This document shows positions 8,562 to 16,810 of a stretch of 64,000 nt of DNA, one piece after another. The notes under the pieces are model-generated. The model was not told where the DNA came from and searched no databases. It saw nothing but the letters and a program-made list of their open reading frames with translations. The stretch covers positions 170,208 through 234,207 of the forward strand of contig DIAM01000004.1 of the NCBI GenBank assembly GCA_002416505.1, read 5' to 3'. The stretch is from Gammaproteobacteria bacterium UBA5078 (GTDB lineage: Bacteria > Pseudomonadota > Gammaproteobacteria > Pseudomonadales > Pseudohongiellaceae). Numbering within the stretch: the stretch's first letter is position 1; each line of letters starts with the position of its first letter. The position numbers and the translations under genes were made by a program.

Positions 8562-8692
8562 GCCGCTAGCCGAAGAACCACACACGATAGCGCTGCCTCG
8601 GCACTCGAGGGAAAACTGCATCTTCGAAGCGAGAGCGCAGCAGTACCTATCCTCATCTATATTGATATTGTTTTCAGCGAAGGTTTTTCATT

Positions 8693-10042
8693 ATGGGACG
8701 AATTACGCAAGGTCTTGGGCTCGCAATCTGCGTGTCTATCGGCGCTACACCAGCTTTGGCAGACGATCTAGTATCCATCCTCGATCTCGCGATGCGCAAC
8801 GATCCCACGCTGCGCCAAGCCGAGGCGCAGTATGAATCGCGCCATACCCTGCTCGATCAAGGCCGCGCGGCTTTATTACCTACCTTGGCGCTGCAAGGCT
8901 CCACTACCCGCCAGACCGCGGGCCCTGCCGGGGAGATGAGCTACAAGCCTGGCCAGAATTCCCATGGCTATCGCCTCAACCTCACTCAGGCTCTGTTCAA
9001 CCTAACGGCCTGGTATAGCTACGAGGGCGCGAAGCTGCAGGACAAGGCCGCTGAAATCGGCTATGCCGCGCAGGAACAGGACCTGATTATTCGTGTCGCC
9101 AGCAGCTATTTCAATGTGCTCCGAGCACTGGACGACTTGGAGACACGCCGCCAGGAGGAAGAGTCTTCCCAGCGTCAGTTCGAGCAGACTCAGCAACGCG
9201 AAGAAGTGGGCCTTATCGCCATCACCGAGGTCTACGAGAGTCAGGCCGCTTACGATCTTTCTCGCAACAACACTATCATCGCCGAAGATACTCTGGCGAC
9301 GGCCTACGAGGCTCTAGAGGCGATTACTGGTCAGCCCCATCCGAACATCGACGTCCTGCGTGAAGATTTCCCGATTGTTAGCGTCGATGGCACGGTGGAG
9401 TCTTGGACTCAACAGGCCTTGAGCAGCAACCTAGCCCTCATCGCCGCGCGCTACAATCTTGAGGCGCAGCAGGAGAACCTGAAGGCACGCAAATCAGACC
9501 ATTTGCCAACCATATCCGCAAGCGCCGCCTTCAACCACAATGTGACTGCCGGCAGCCAATCTGCTGACGGCTCCGTGCGCGGCGTCGGCGCCATCGACGG
9601 CACGTCATTGTCAATGAGCATTAATATCCCCCTCTTCGCAGGTGGGGGAACTTCCGCGCGTCGCAGAGCGGCCGAGTATGATCTGATGGCGCAGCAGGAG
9701 GCGGTTAGCCTAACGCGTCGCCAGACCACGCAGAATGTGCGCAATGCGTTCCGTCGCGTGAATACTGACGCACTGGTGATCGCGCAGCGTCAGCAGGCAA
9801 TCACGTCGGCGCGCAGCGCATTAGAGGCGATCGAGGTGGGCTACGAGGTGGGCACACGCAATATCGTCGACGTGCTCCAGGCGAGGCAGCAGCTATTCGT
9901 GGCGCTGCGCAACTACTCCGATGCGCGCTATAACTATGTAGTGGATACACTGACGCTTAAGCAGATCACGGGCCTGTTGACGCCACAGGACATCCTCGAG
10001 CTGAACGAGTGGCTAGAGACCGAGTCCGCCGCAGCCCCATAA
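8693..10042 (+). CDS. tolC: TolC family outer-membrane channel protein
   Basis: A 449-residue precursor with a signal peptide of about 23 residues ending 'TPALA|DD'. The mature protein shows the two-fold repeat of TolC: 'SILDLAMRNDPTLRQAEAQY' opens the first half and 'SNLALIAARYNLEAQQENLK' the second. 'LRALDDLETRRQEEESSQRQ' is a coiled-coil stretch and 'GYEVGTRNIVDVLQARQQLF' is the conserved second-repeat motif. It would form the trimeric outer-membrane duct for type I secretion and drug-efflux pumps. No ABC exporter or membrane-fusion gene is adjacent, so it probably serves pumps encoded elsewhere, as E. coli TolC does. GAAGG precedes the ATG at 8693. Confidence 0.93.
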   Translation: MGRITQGLGLAICVSIGATPALADDLVSILDLAMRNDPTLRQAEAQYESRHTLLDQGRAALLPTLALQGSTTRQTAGPAGEMSYKPGQNSHGYRLNLTQALFNLTAWYSYEGAKLQDKAAEIGYAAQEQDLIIRVASSYFNVLRALDDLETRRQEEESSQRQFEQTQQREEVGLIAITEVYESQAAYDLSRNNTIIAEDTLATAYEALEAITGQPHPNIDVLREDFPIVSVDGTVESWTQQALSSNLALIAARYNLEAQQENLKARKSDHLPTISASAAFNHNVTAGSQSADGSVRGVGAIDGTSLSMSINIPLFAGGGTSARRRAAEYDLMAQQEAVSLTRRQTTQNVRNAFRRVNTDALVIAQRQQAITSARSALEAIEVGYEVGTRNIVDVLQARQQLFVALRNYSDARYNYVVDTLTLKQITGLLTPQDILELNEWLETESAAAP

Positions 10043-10059
10043 GCTAGCGTTTCACGCAC

Positions 10060-10096
10060 AAAAAAGGCGCCCACTTGTTCTAGTAGGCGCCTTTTT
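10060..10096. terminator. Bidirectional intrinsic terminator after tolC
   Basis: AAAAAAGGCGCC (10060-10071) pairs perfectly with GGCGCCTTTTTT (10085-10096) around a 13-nt loop, 18 bp after the tolC stop. The A-tract/T-tract symmetry lets it work in both directions. Confidence 0.9.
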
Positions 10097-10140
10097 TATT
10101 CACTCGAAAAATACAGACGCGCACTTCGTAGCTCGCACTG

Positions 10141-10250
10141 GTCGCCGGGTATAGGGGTTCAGGACACGCCAAAAGGCGCACATCCCTGTGCAGGCTCAGC
10201 GGGCGCCATCCCTGGCGACCCGATGGTCCTGCCCCCCTACACCCGACACC
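10141..10250 (-). repeat. Dispersed hairpin repeat, copy 2
   Basis: On the minus strand this reads GTGTCGGGTGTAGGGG...GGTCGCCAGGGATGGCG...CTGCACAGGGATGTGCG...GGCGTGTCC...CCCCTATACCCGGCGAC. The outer arms are inverted repeats of about 20 bp, with inner hairpins CGCCA-GGGA-TGGCG and GCACA-GGGA-TGTGC. It is inverted relative to copy 3, which lies 116 bp away. An open frame across it is explained by the repeat. Confidence 0.8.
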
Positions 10251-10366
10251 CAGCGCTGACATAACGCTAGGTGGCTAGCTCATAGAAACTGCGCGAGTTT
10301 ATTATTTGTCCGTGCCGCATAGCTAATGTCGACGTGCTACTTGAACCCGGCACCATCTCAGCATCC

Positions 10367-10474
10367 TGGGCTGGGGATAGGAGCTCAGGAACGTCGGGTC
10401 GCCAGGGATGGCGCCCGCCGAGCCTGCACACGGATGTGCGTCGTTTGGCGTTTCCGGAGATCCTATCTCCAGCC
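10367..10474 (+). repeat. Dispersed hairpin repeat, copy 3
   Basis: Outer arms GGCTGGGGATAGGAGCTC and GAGATCCTATCTCCAGCC are inverted repeats (16 of 18 bp). Inside are hairpins CGCCA-GGGA-TGGCG and GCACA-CGGA-TGTGC, joined by CGCCGAGCCT, in the same order as in copies 1 and 2. It sits at the 3' side of hemH. The remainder of 10043-10516 has the tolC terminator and no gene. Confidence 0.8.
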
Positions 10475-10516
10475 TGCGATTCGACCTACGCAGTGAAAAT
10501 AACCGGCAGTGAATGC

Positions 10517-11593
10517 TCAGAGTTTCGCGCCGATTGCGCTCGCGCGGGCTTGGCGTTGGGGCTCTGGGGTGATGCTCCAGCCTTGTAGGTTCTCTAGGAC
10601 TAGGGCTCCTAGTGCCTCGATGTGTTCGGGCCGTGCATTCAGGGCGCTGATGTATTCGTAGCGCTCGCCGCCGGCCTCTAAGAAGTAATGCTTATTCTCC
10701 TCGCCGATCTCCTCGATCGTCTCAAGGCAGTCTGCCGAGAAGCCCGGGCAGAAGACTTGCACCGACTTCACGCCCTGCTCGGGGAATGCCTTTAGGGTCG
10801 CGTCCGTATAGGGCTTTAGCCATTCCTCGCGCCCGAAACGAGACTGGAACGTCGTCACGTATTCGTCATCGCTTAGGCCAAGTCTCTGCGCGATTAGACG
10901 CGAAGTCTTATGGCACTCGCAATGGTATGGATCCCCTTTAATGAGGTAACTCTTCGGTACCCCGTGGTAGGAGAACATCAGTTTATCGGCACGCTCATGC
11001 TCTGCCCAATAAGTCTCGATGCGTTTCGCCGCTGCCTCGATGAACGGGCTGAAATCGTGGTAGTGCGACACGAAGCGGAAATCGGGAAGCCAGCGACGCT
11101 TAGCGAAATCTTGCGAGATCGCATCGAAGGTCGAGGCCGCAGTCGAGCCGGAGTATTGCGGGTACAGTGGCAGCACTAAGAGTTTGCGCACGCCCTTGTT
11201 GAACATCGATTCCAGCACGCTGGCCATGGAGGGATTGCCATAGCGCATCGCGAAATCGACGACGAGATTGTCGTGCCCGAGGCCTTGCAGGTGGGTCTCT
11301 AGCGCCTGCGCCTGTGCCTTGGTATGAAATAGCAATGGCGAGCCCTCGTCGGTGAACACCGTGGCATAGGATTTAGCCGAGCGTCGCGGGCGAATGCGCA
11401 GGATCACGCCGTTGAGCGCGAACCACCATATTAGTCTTGGCACCTCGACCACTCGAGGGTCCCACAGGAACTCTTTTAAATAGCGGTGCAACGCTTTGGG
11501 AGTGGGGGCGTCGGGCGTGCCTAGATTGGTGATCAATACCCCGATCTTATCCGCCTGCTGATGGGAAAATTCGGGACTACCTTGGTATTTCAT
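10517..11593 (-). CDS. hemH: Ferrochelatase
   Basis: A 358-residue enzyme inserting ferrous iron into protoporphyrin IX, the last step of heme synthesis; peripheral on the inner membrane. 'GVLITNLGTPDAPTPKALHR' is the family N-terminus; 'FSYHGVPKSYLIKGDPYHCE' carries the metal-binding His, and 'CPGFSADCLETIEEIGEEN' carries the conserved Glu. Length is normal. ATG 11593 has AAGGA upstream. Its 3' end abuts repeat copy 3 and no terminator other than the repeat hairpins is visible, so the repeat may end its transcript. Confidence 0.96.
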   Translation of the reverse strand: MKYQGSPEFSHQQADKIGVLITNLGTPDAPTPKALHRYLKEFLWDPRVVEVPRLIWWFALNGVILRIRPRRSAKSYATVFTDEGSPLLFHTKAQAQALETHLQGLGHDNLVVDFAMRYGNPSMASVLESMFNKGVRKLLVLPLYPQYSGSTAASTFDAISQDFAKRRWLPDFRFVSHYHDFSPFIEAAAKRIETYWAEHERADKLMFSYHGVPKSYLIKGDPYHCECHKTSRLIAQRLGLSDDEYVTTFQSRFGREEWLKPYTDATLKAFPEQGVKSVQVFCPGFSADCLETIEEIGEENKHYFLEAGGERYEYISALNARPEHIEALGALVLENLQGWSITPEPQRQARASAIGAKL

Positions 11594-11668
11594 GTCATTC
11601 CTTCAATTAATAATCGAGTCCCACCAAGTACGTCGTCATGCGCCTTAGCGGATCTCTTCAGTGGCGAA

Positions 11669-12955
11669 TTAGCGGAACAGATTGAGATCAATCGCCTCTG
11701 CCATCGCTTTGTAGCCTGCATCGTTGGGGTGCAGATTGTCTGCCGTAAATGCGGGGATTAGGTGATTGTTGTTGCTCGGATCACGCACCGGAATCTCGAA
11801 ATCGATGATGCCGTCGAACTCACCACTGCCTCGAATCCACGCGTTCACCGCCAGTCGCTTCGCCTCGCCATCCTCCGAGTAGTAAGCTGCGTCTTCAAAA
11901 GGGGTTAATGTGGCCCCTATAATTTTGATGCCGCGCGCGTGGGCGCGTGTGATGATCTGTCGATAGCCCGCAATAATCTCGTCTGGGCTGACGTCTTCGC
12001 CGGCGAACATCCGCGCCATGCCGATATCATTGATGCCCTCGAGCAGGACGATATGGCTCACGCCGCTAAGGGCCAATACATCGCGTTCGAAGCGTTGCTG
12101 TAGGTTCTCGCCGAAACGCGGAGAGTTCTCCTGTAATACTCGATTGCCACTGATCCCGGCATTGACGACGGCGAACTCGGGCTCATTGGAATCGTTTAAA
12201 AGACGGCGAGCGAGATAGTTCGGCCAACGATTGTTGCTGTTAGCGGTCGAACCCACCCCGTCCGTGATCGAGTCGCCTAGGGTCACGATCGCGGTGATCC
12301 CATCGCGACGCCCCACATCGATCGCGGTGAGGTAATTCCACACCGGTATCTCCTGCGCGGCGCCAAAAGTGTCGCTGCCTGAGAAATCCCCCGGCTCGGA
12401 GACATAATTAGTCTGCGCCGCCGCCAAGTGTGTCGTGACGGTGCCGCTGGGCTCGGGTAAGTATAGACTCACGCTCAGATTGCTAAGCGCGGGGACTGTA
12501 AACGCGACCGGATCGCTGAACACCAAGCCCCCGCGAGAGATTGCAATGCTGTCTTGCCCGCCGAAGGTGAGCTTAGTGAGGGTTGCCGGCACGATGTCAC
12601 TGCCTTGCGCCTGCAGGGCGATGCTCGCCGCGCCAATCATCAGACGCTTATTGCCATGAGTATTCGAGATGCGAATGCGCACCACATCGCCGCCGATGCT
12701 GGTATGGGCGATCAGGCGCAGGGTCTGATTGGAGAACGCATCAGTGACCTGTTCGGGCGGCAGCAATCCTGGCGGCAGGGAGCTCGGGCTCGCCGACCAG
12801 GTGCTGACCCAATTCAGGCCAGTCTCGCTCTGCCCCAGTGCGGGGGTGATACTCGCTATGGCGAGAACGCAGACCAAGCAAAGCGCAGGAAAAACCGACA
12901 GGAGTTCTACCACACGAGTGTTCTGGTGCTTTTTATTGTTATTGGCAACAGGCAT
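11669..12955 (-). CDS. Secreted SGNH/GDSL-family hydrolase
   Basis: A 428-residue precursor with a signal peptide in the first ~42 residues (hydrophobic core 'VFPALCLVCVLAIASI', likely cut after 'PALG'). The SGNH domain fills the C-terminal half: block I 'TLGDSITDGVG' with the nucleophile Ser, block II Gly in 'NAGISGNR', block III 'GINDIG', and block V 'DNLHPNDAGY' with the catalytic Asp-His. The N-terminal ~200 residues ('VSTWSASP', 'RIRISNTHG') form the beta-rich domain found in GDSL esterases with this layout. Substrate unknown, probably an ester or acetylated carbohydrate. 75 bp upstream of hemH on the same strand. Confidence 0.9.
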   Translation of the reverse strand: MPVANNNKKHQNTRVVELLSVFPALCLVCVLAIASITPALGQSETGLNWVSTWSASPSSLPPGLLPPEQVTDAFSNQTLRLIAHTSIGGDVVRIRISNTHGNKRLMIGAASIALQAQGSDIVPATLTKLTFGGQDSIAISRGGLVFSDPVAFTVPALSNLSVSLYLPEPSGTVTTHLAAAQTNYVSEPGDFSGSDTFGAAQEIPVWNYLTAIDVGRRDGITAIVTLGDSITDGVGSTANSNNRWPNYLARRLLNDSNEPEFAVVNAGISGNRVLQENSPRFGENLQQRFERDVLALSGVSHIVLLEGINDIGMARMFAGEDVSPDEIIAGYRQIITRAHARGIKIIGATLTPFEDAAYYSEDGEAKRLAVNAWIRGSGEFDGIIDFEIPVRDPSNNNHLIPAFTADNLHPNDAGYKAMAEAIDLNLFR

Positions 12956-13064
12956 AGGGGCTTACCTTCAAAACGAATTGAGGGGCGCGAGAACGCGCGG
13001 CGTTTGGGTCAAATAGGAATACGGTGTCGGGAAAGTAAACTACCTGCTCAGAAGAATCAATTGG

Positions 13065-14504
13065 CTAGCGCTGCTTCGTGGCGCTAACCGGGGACTCGCG
13101 ACTCACTAAGCCCTGCAAAAGCTCGGCAATACCGTCCAACATTGCCTGACGCTTGCCATCCCAAGACAGAGACTGACTCATGGAAGACCAAGCCGGATGC
13201 TCTCTTATCTCGCTAAGATGCCTCGACAAGCCCTCCTCCCAGAGCGCCGTCAGCGCCGTGTCGCCAAGGCGAATCTGTTCGATCGCGGCGTGGCCACGAC
13301 CGTCCAGCGCCTGCAGAAGCACTAGCTGCCGCGTGACTAACACCTGTAATACCTTGTCGTCGATGCGCAGATAGCGACTCCCGGTTAGGCTGCCTAACAG
13401 GCTTTGTCCTATGCGGCGGCCGTAGTGGCGCATGGTTTGTGCACCCCCGCCAAGCAATGCGCCAATGGCTGCGCCGGCGCCAAGAGACGCGCCCCCCAAC
13501 ATCATATCGACACCGAGACCCGCTGCGGCGCCAGCGGCCGCGCCGCCACCGAGATTAATGCCTAGGGCGGTCAGGGTTTCGGGGTCGAAGAGATCGTTCT
13601 GCCAGCGCCCCGCGCTGAAGGGTAGATTGCTGGCTTCGACGTCTTCCCTAGTAAAGCGATAGAGGCTTAGGAGCGCGTCGACACAGGCCTGCTCCCTTTC
13701 ACGCACCACACGATTGAATTGTGCGAGATCCTGTTCGGCGCTACCGCCGGACTCCGAGCTAGCTACCTGTGCGCGATACGCGGCGACGTCGATGAATAAC
13801 TCTGCCAGAAGCTCGGCACCCGCCTTGCGCCTATTTAGGGAGTCTTGCTCGTGACTGGAGGAGAGTTTCTCAAGCACCTTGCCACGCGCGTCCAATAGCG
13901 TGGCCAGCTTCGCATAGAAAACCCGCTCGCCATCGCGCTGCGGTGCCACCGTGTCGAAACTCACCACCACGTGCAGGCCTAGCCTCGCTAAGGCATCGCG
14001 CCATGCGCGCTCCTGCGCCTGAGGCGCACTGACGAAATTCAGTAGCGGCAGCACGGGGATGCCGCAGCTATTAAGAATGGCCAACTCGTCACGATGCTTA
14101 GCCAAGACGGGATCACGGGCATCGATGACATAGCAGGCGGCATCGCAGCGCAGCATTTGCCGCAACACCTTTGCCTCTTGCTCGAAGCGTTGCGCCGCTG
14201 GCTCTGATTGCAGAAAAGCGGCAATACGCGCAGGGCCATCGGCGCGAAGCCCATCGGCCTGGGCATCAATTGTCTCCAGAAGCGCGATCGCGTCCTCGAG
14301 CCCCGGTGTGTCGTAGAGCTCTAGCACCGTGTCGCGCCCCAGACCCAGACTCACGGCCTCGACATGGCGTGTAGTGCTAGGCGCGGCGGAGACCTCGCCG
14401 AAATGCTTGTTACGCGTCAGTGTCCGCAGCAAGGAGGTCTTGCCCGTATTGGTGTGCCCCACAATGGCGACTTGCAACGCCTGCCTCCTATCTACCTTAG
14501 GCAT
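13065..14504 (-). CDS. GTPase with DUF3482 domain
   Basis: A 479-residue protein. The N-terminal G domain has a P-loop 'GHTNTGKTS' and 'DTPG' (G3); 'LLNFVS' occupies the place of the usual NKxD motif. The C-terminal DUF3482 region has a glycine/alanine-rich stretch (about residues 308-355, e.g. 'GGGAAAGAAAGLG') that looks like a glycine-zipper membrane segment. It is paired with the DUF2868 membrane protein gene and overlaps its stop by 8 bp. An alternative start is TTG at 14477, preceded at 6 bp by a perfect AGGAGG; it removes the overlap and still keeps the P-loop, and may be the true start. Cellular role unknown. Confidence 0.88.
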   Translation of the reverse strand: MPKVDRRQALQVAIVGHTNTGKTSLLRTLTRNKHFGEVSAAPSTTRHVEAVSLGLGRDTVLELYDTPGLEDAIALLETIDAQADGLRADGPARIAAFLQSEPAAQRFEQEAKVLRQMLRCDAACYVIDARDPVLAKHRDELAILNSCGIPVLPLLNFVSAPQAQERAWRDALARLGLHVVVSFDTVAPQRDGERVFYAKLATLLDARGKVLEKLSSSHEQDSLNRRKAGAELLAELFIDVAAYRAQVASSESGGSAEQDLAQFNRVVREREQACVDALLSLYRFTREDVEASNLPFSAGRWQNDLFDPETLTALGINLGGGAAAGAAAGLGVDMMLGGASLGAGAAIGALLGGGAQTMRHYGRRIGQSLLGSLTGSRYLRIDDKVLQVLVTRQLVLLQALDGRGHAAIEQIRLGDTALTALWEEGLSRHLSEIREHPAWSSMSQSLSWDGKRQAMLDGIAELLQGLVSRESPVSATKQR

Positions 14505-15924
14505 CGTTGGTCACCCAGGCCAATGCGTCGGCCTCCACGGTCATAATTGCTGCGGGGGGCAGCCCGATTCTTGCTAGATTCTCTTGCCACAGCGCTAGGC
14601 GCACTGACGCCTCCTGCCCCTCGACCTGCAGCAGCCAAACGCGTATCTCGCTGGCGCAATTGGATAGCTCGACGAGGTAGTTCATGCTGCCGCGATCGGG
14701 GGATAGGCGCGCGTCACAGGCCACTAGTAGGACGCGCGGAGGGCGCTCCCGAAGCGCCTGCAAAGCCATCCGGCGCTGTTCGCGACTCTCGACTACCTCT
14801 GTGAATAATTTGCCCACAGAGCCCGGAGCCAAGCCTCGTGGCGGCCATTGCAGAGGCGCGCCCAATTCCAGCCCCAGTAGCGCACTGCCCTGACCTTGCA
14901 ATTGGTGCTGTGCGGCGATCTGCAAAACTGGCGGCGGCATGTTTGCCGCGTCGACAACCCCGCGCGATTGCCCATTGCTACGCGTAAATTCGGCAAAACC
15001 GGGCTCACTCAGGTCTAGATGTAGGCGCGAGCGCAGAACAAGGAAACGCAGTAGTGATATGGCCCAGACGAGGAAGCGGGGCAAGATAGCGTAGACGATC
15101 AGGCCGCCACTGAGCCAAGAAGCCCACGCCCGTCGTGCTAACTCAGGTTGAGCAAGCGCATCACCAGACAATGCCGAGGCGATCATAGTGGAGTCCGGAA
15201 CGGCGAATCCAAGCAGTGAGGGCAAGTAGGCAAAACCGACGACGAAATCACCGAATACGCCCTCACTCAAAATTGTGGTTTCCAGCACGAAGCTATAGCT
15301 GCGCAGGCTCAGCGCCAATAGCATAGTGCCGAGCGAGGCCAACAACGCGAGCAACCACGCGCTGTGGGTAATGCTGCTCAGGGTCCATTGACCAAGCCCG
15401 TTGGCTTGCATCAGCCTCGCCAGGGCCTTCGCGAGCTTGCCCTCGATACCGAAGTCACGCTGTTGCCTGCCCCGCGGCCAGTGCGCGATCCCCCAGAACC
15501 ACAGGCGGCCCAATATGCCTCCGCTAAGACGCCCCCCGAACAACCACAGCAGCAATGCTAGGAAATGCACGCCAATCAAGCCGATGAGGGTCCAGATCAC
15601 GTTTACCGAGCGAATATCACTGCCGAAGAAGCCAAACGCCGCGCCGGCGCCGCTGATGATGGCGAAGGCCAGTAGGATCAATAAAAGTAACCGAGCGCTG
15701 TGAGTCCAAGCCTGCATGCGCTCTCGCAAGCCCTGAGCCTGCGGTTGCTGCTGCGCTCGTTGCAAGAGCCATTGTTCGAGCTCTGCCTCCTGCAACGCGG
15801 CGGGTAATTGCTCAGAGGCGGACAGCGGGTATTGGCCGGAACGACTCTCCAGTTCCTGCAAGCGAATGGTCTCTGCAAGCCATAGCGCTTCGAAACGCGA
15901 GGCCGTTGTTGTGCGATTTATCAA
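14497..15924 (-). CDS. DUF2868 domain-containing membrane protein
   Basis: A 475-residue protein with at least four membrane segments: 'LLLLILLAFAIISGAGAAF', 'WTLIGLIGVHFLALLLWLF', 'WLLALLASLGTMLLALSL' and 'GLIVYAILPRFLVWAISLL'. A soluble C-terminal domain follows ('RVLLVACDARLSPDRGSMNY'). It is the usual neighbour of DUF3482 GTPases, so the two products probably act together at the inner membrane. The start is TTG at 15924 with AAGGGA eight bases upstream. A strong palindrome lies 34 bp further upstream. Function unknown. Confidence 0.85.
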   Translation of the reverse strand: MINRTTTASRFEALWLAETIRLQELESRSGQYPLSASEQLPAALQEAELEQWLLQRAQQQPQAQGLRERMQAWTHSARLLLLILLAFAIISGAGAAFGFFGSDIRSVNVIWTLIGLIGVHFLALLLWLFGGRLSGGILGRLWFWGIAHWPRGRQQRDFGIEGKLAKALARLMQANGLGQWTLSSITHSAWLLALLASLGTMLLALSLRSYSFVLETTILSEGVFGDFVVGFAYLPSLLGFAVPDSTMIASALSGDALAQPELARRAWASWLSGGLIVYAILPRFLVWAISLLRFLVLRSRLHLDLSEPGFAEFTRSNGQSRGVVDAANMPPPVLQIAAQHQLQGQGSALLGLELGAPLQWPPRGLAPGSVGKLFTEVVESREQRRMALQALRERPPRVLLVACDARLSPDRGSMNYLVELSNCASEIRVWLLQVEGQEASVRLALWQENLARIGLPPAAIMTVEADALAWVTNDA

Positions 15925-15957
15925 ACTGTTTCCCTTGCGAACAAAAACATCTGCACT

Positions 15958-15999
15958 CGATAGGGTGAGAGGAATATTATCGGAGATAATACCCTATCG
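15958..15999. promoter_or_regulatory. Nested palindrome upstream of the DUF2868 gene
   Basis: CGATAGGGT (15958-15966) and ACCCTATCG (15991-15999) are perfect 9-bp inverted repeats. Nested inside, against the right arm, is a second perfect palindrome ATTATC-GGA-GATAAT (15976-15990). It lies just before the DUF2868 start and could be an operator or a leader hairpin. I see no good -35/-10 pair aligned with it. Confidence 0.4.
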
Positions 16000-16045
16000 C
16001 CTAGCATGTCCGCAGTCCTTTAGAAGGCCTCTGCGCACTAGCCGC

Positions 16046-16528
16046 TTACTCGAACTTGCGCCAGGAAAATTTGGCGACAACCCGCCCAGCGGAGTCTTTC
16101 GTAGCGAGAACGAGCAGGCCATCGACCCACTCGTAGTAGCGAACCATATCCACCCCAACCATCGCGCCGTTAATTGGAGAGCCAGTTACATGGTGTGTGA
16201 CGGTTTGATTCTCGACGTCCCAGCTAACATTGCCGAAGTAACTGAAGCCTGAGTTCGCATTATCAACGGAGCCTATGACGCGCGCGGGCACGCCAATCGC
16301 CGACATATGGCCATGGCCATCATAGGTGATTCGGCCAGCATAATTATTCAGGACCTCCCCGCCCTCCGGGGGGAAGGAAACGAAACTACCCAGCTCGTAA
16401 TTCCCGGCGAACTGCTGCTCTATGGTATCTAGGCCATTTTTATCGGCATTTCTATTGTTATTGACGCCCCATAAGATGGCCGACGAGAACAGGAATAAAA
16501 CACTGGCAAAACGGACTAAATTACGCAT
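16046..16528 (-). CDS. Lipocalin-like domain protein, exported or membrane-anchored
   Basis: A 160-residue protein with an N-terminal hydrophobic segment ('FASVLFLFSSAILWGV', residues ~7-22) that is a signal peptide or anchor. The rest looks like the small lipocalin-like domain (Lipocalin_5 type): 'FAGNYELGSF', 'GRITYDGHGHMSAIG' and 'YYEWVDGLLVLATKD'. Such domains bind small hydrophobic or polar ligands; the ligand here is unknown. No obvious operon partner. Confidence 0.65.
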   Translation of the reverse strand: MRNLVRFASVLFLFSSAILWGVNNNRNADKNGLDTIEQQFAGNYELGSFVSFPPEGGEVLNNYAGRITYDGHGHMSAIGVPARVIGSVDNANSGFSYFGNVSWDVENQTVTHHVTGSPINGAMVGVDMVRYYEWVDGLLVLATKDSAGRVVAKFSWRKFE

Positions 16529-16810
16529 GCTTGCTCACTTTTTAGAACTAAAAATCATTACTGTTCCACATGCTTTTGCGCTGTTTGAAAGACCTTTTGC
16601 TTTCTTAGATCAGGATTTACAAACATTGACCTAGGCAATGGAACAACAGTGGGAATTGGAATGGCATAGACCATCGTCTGATGATCATACGCGGGCACCC
16701 AGAACGGGTAAAGCAAGCGACTTAGCACGGTGTTATGTGGAGCAACACGCAAGCTGGTACAATTGCTGCCAACGCAAGGCTAATCACTGCGGTGATATTC
16801 AGGAACAGGT

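Noticed and set aside
8390..8656. Small minus-strand frames between thiC and tolC
   Set aside because: They run through both predicted promoters and have no coding-like features.
8288..8692. TPP riboswitch for thiC
   Set aside because: Searched by eye on the minus strand for the CUGAGA and GAACCUGAU elements; not found.
8693..10042. Complete type I secretion operon
   Set aside because: Only the outer-membrane channel is present; no ABC transporter or membrane-fusion gene adjoins it.
10080..10588. Short frames over the repeats between tolC and hemH (60 and 84 codons)
   Set aside because: They consist of repeat sequence; such peptides recur wherever the repeat does and are not genes.
12554..13087. 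A 177-codon + strand frame
   Set aside because: Antisense to the signal-peptide end of the GDSL hydrolase; no motif.
16558..16752. A 64-codon minus-strand frame between the lipocalin-like and tesB genes
   Set aside because: No ribosome site, no family, and it covers the likely tesB promoter region.
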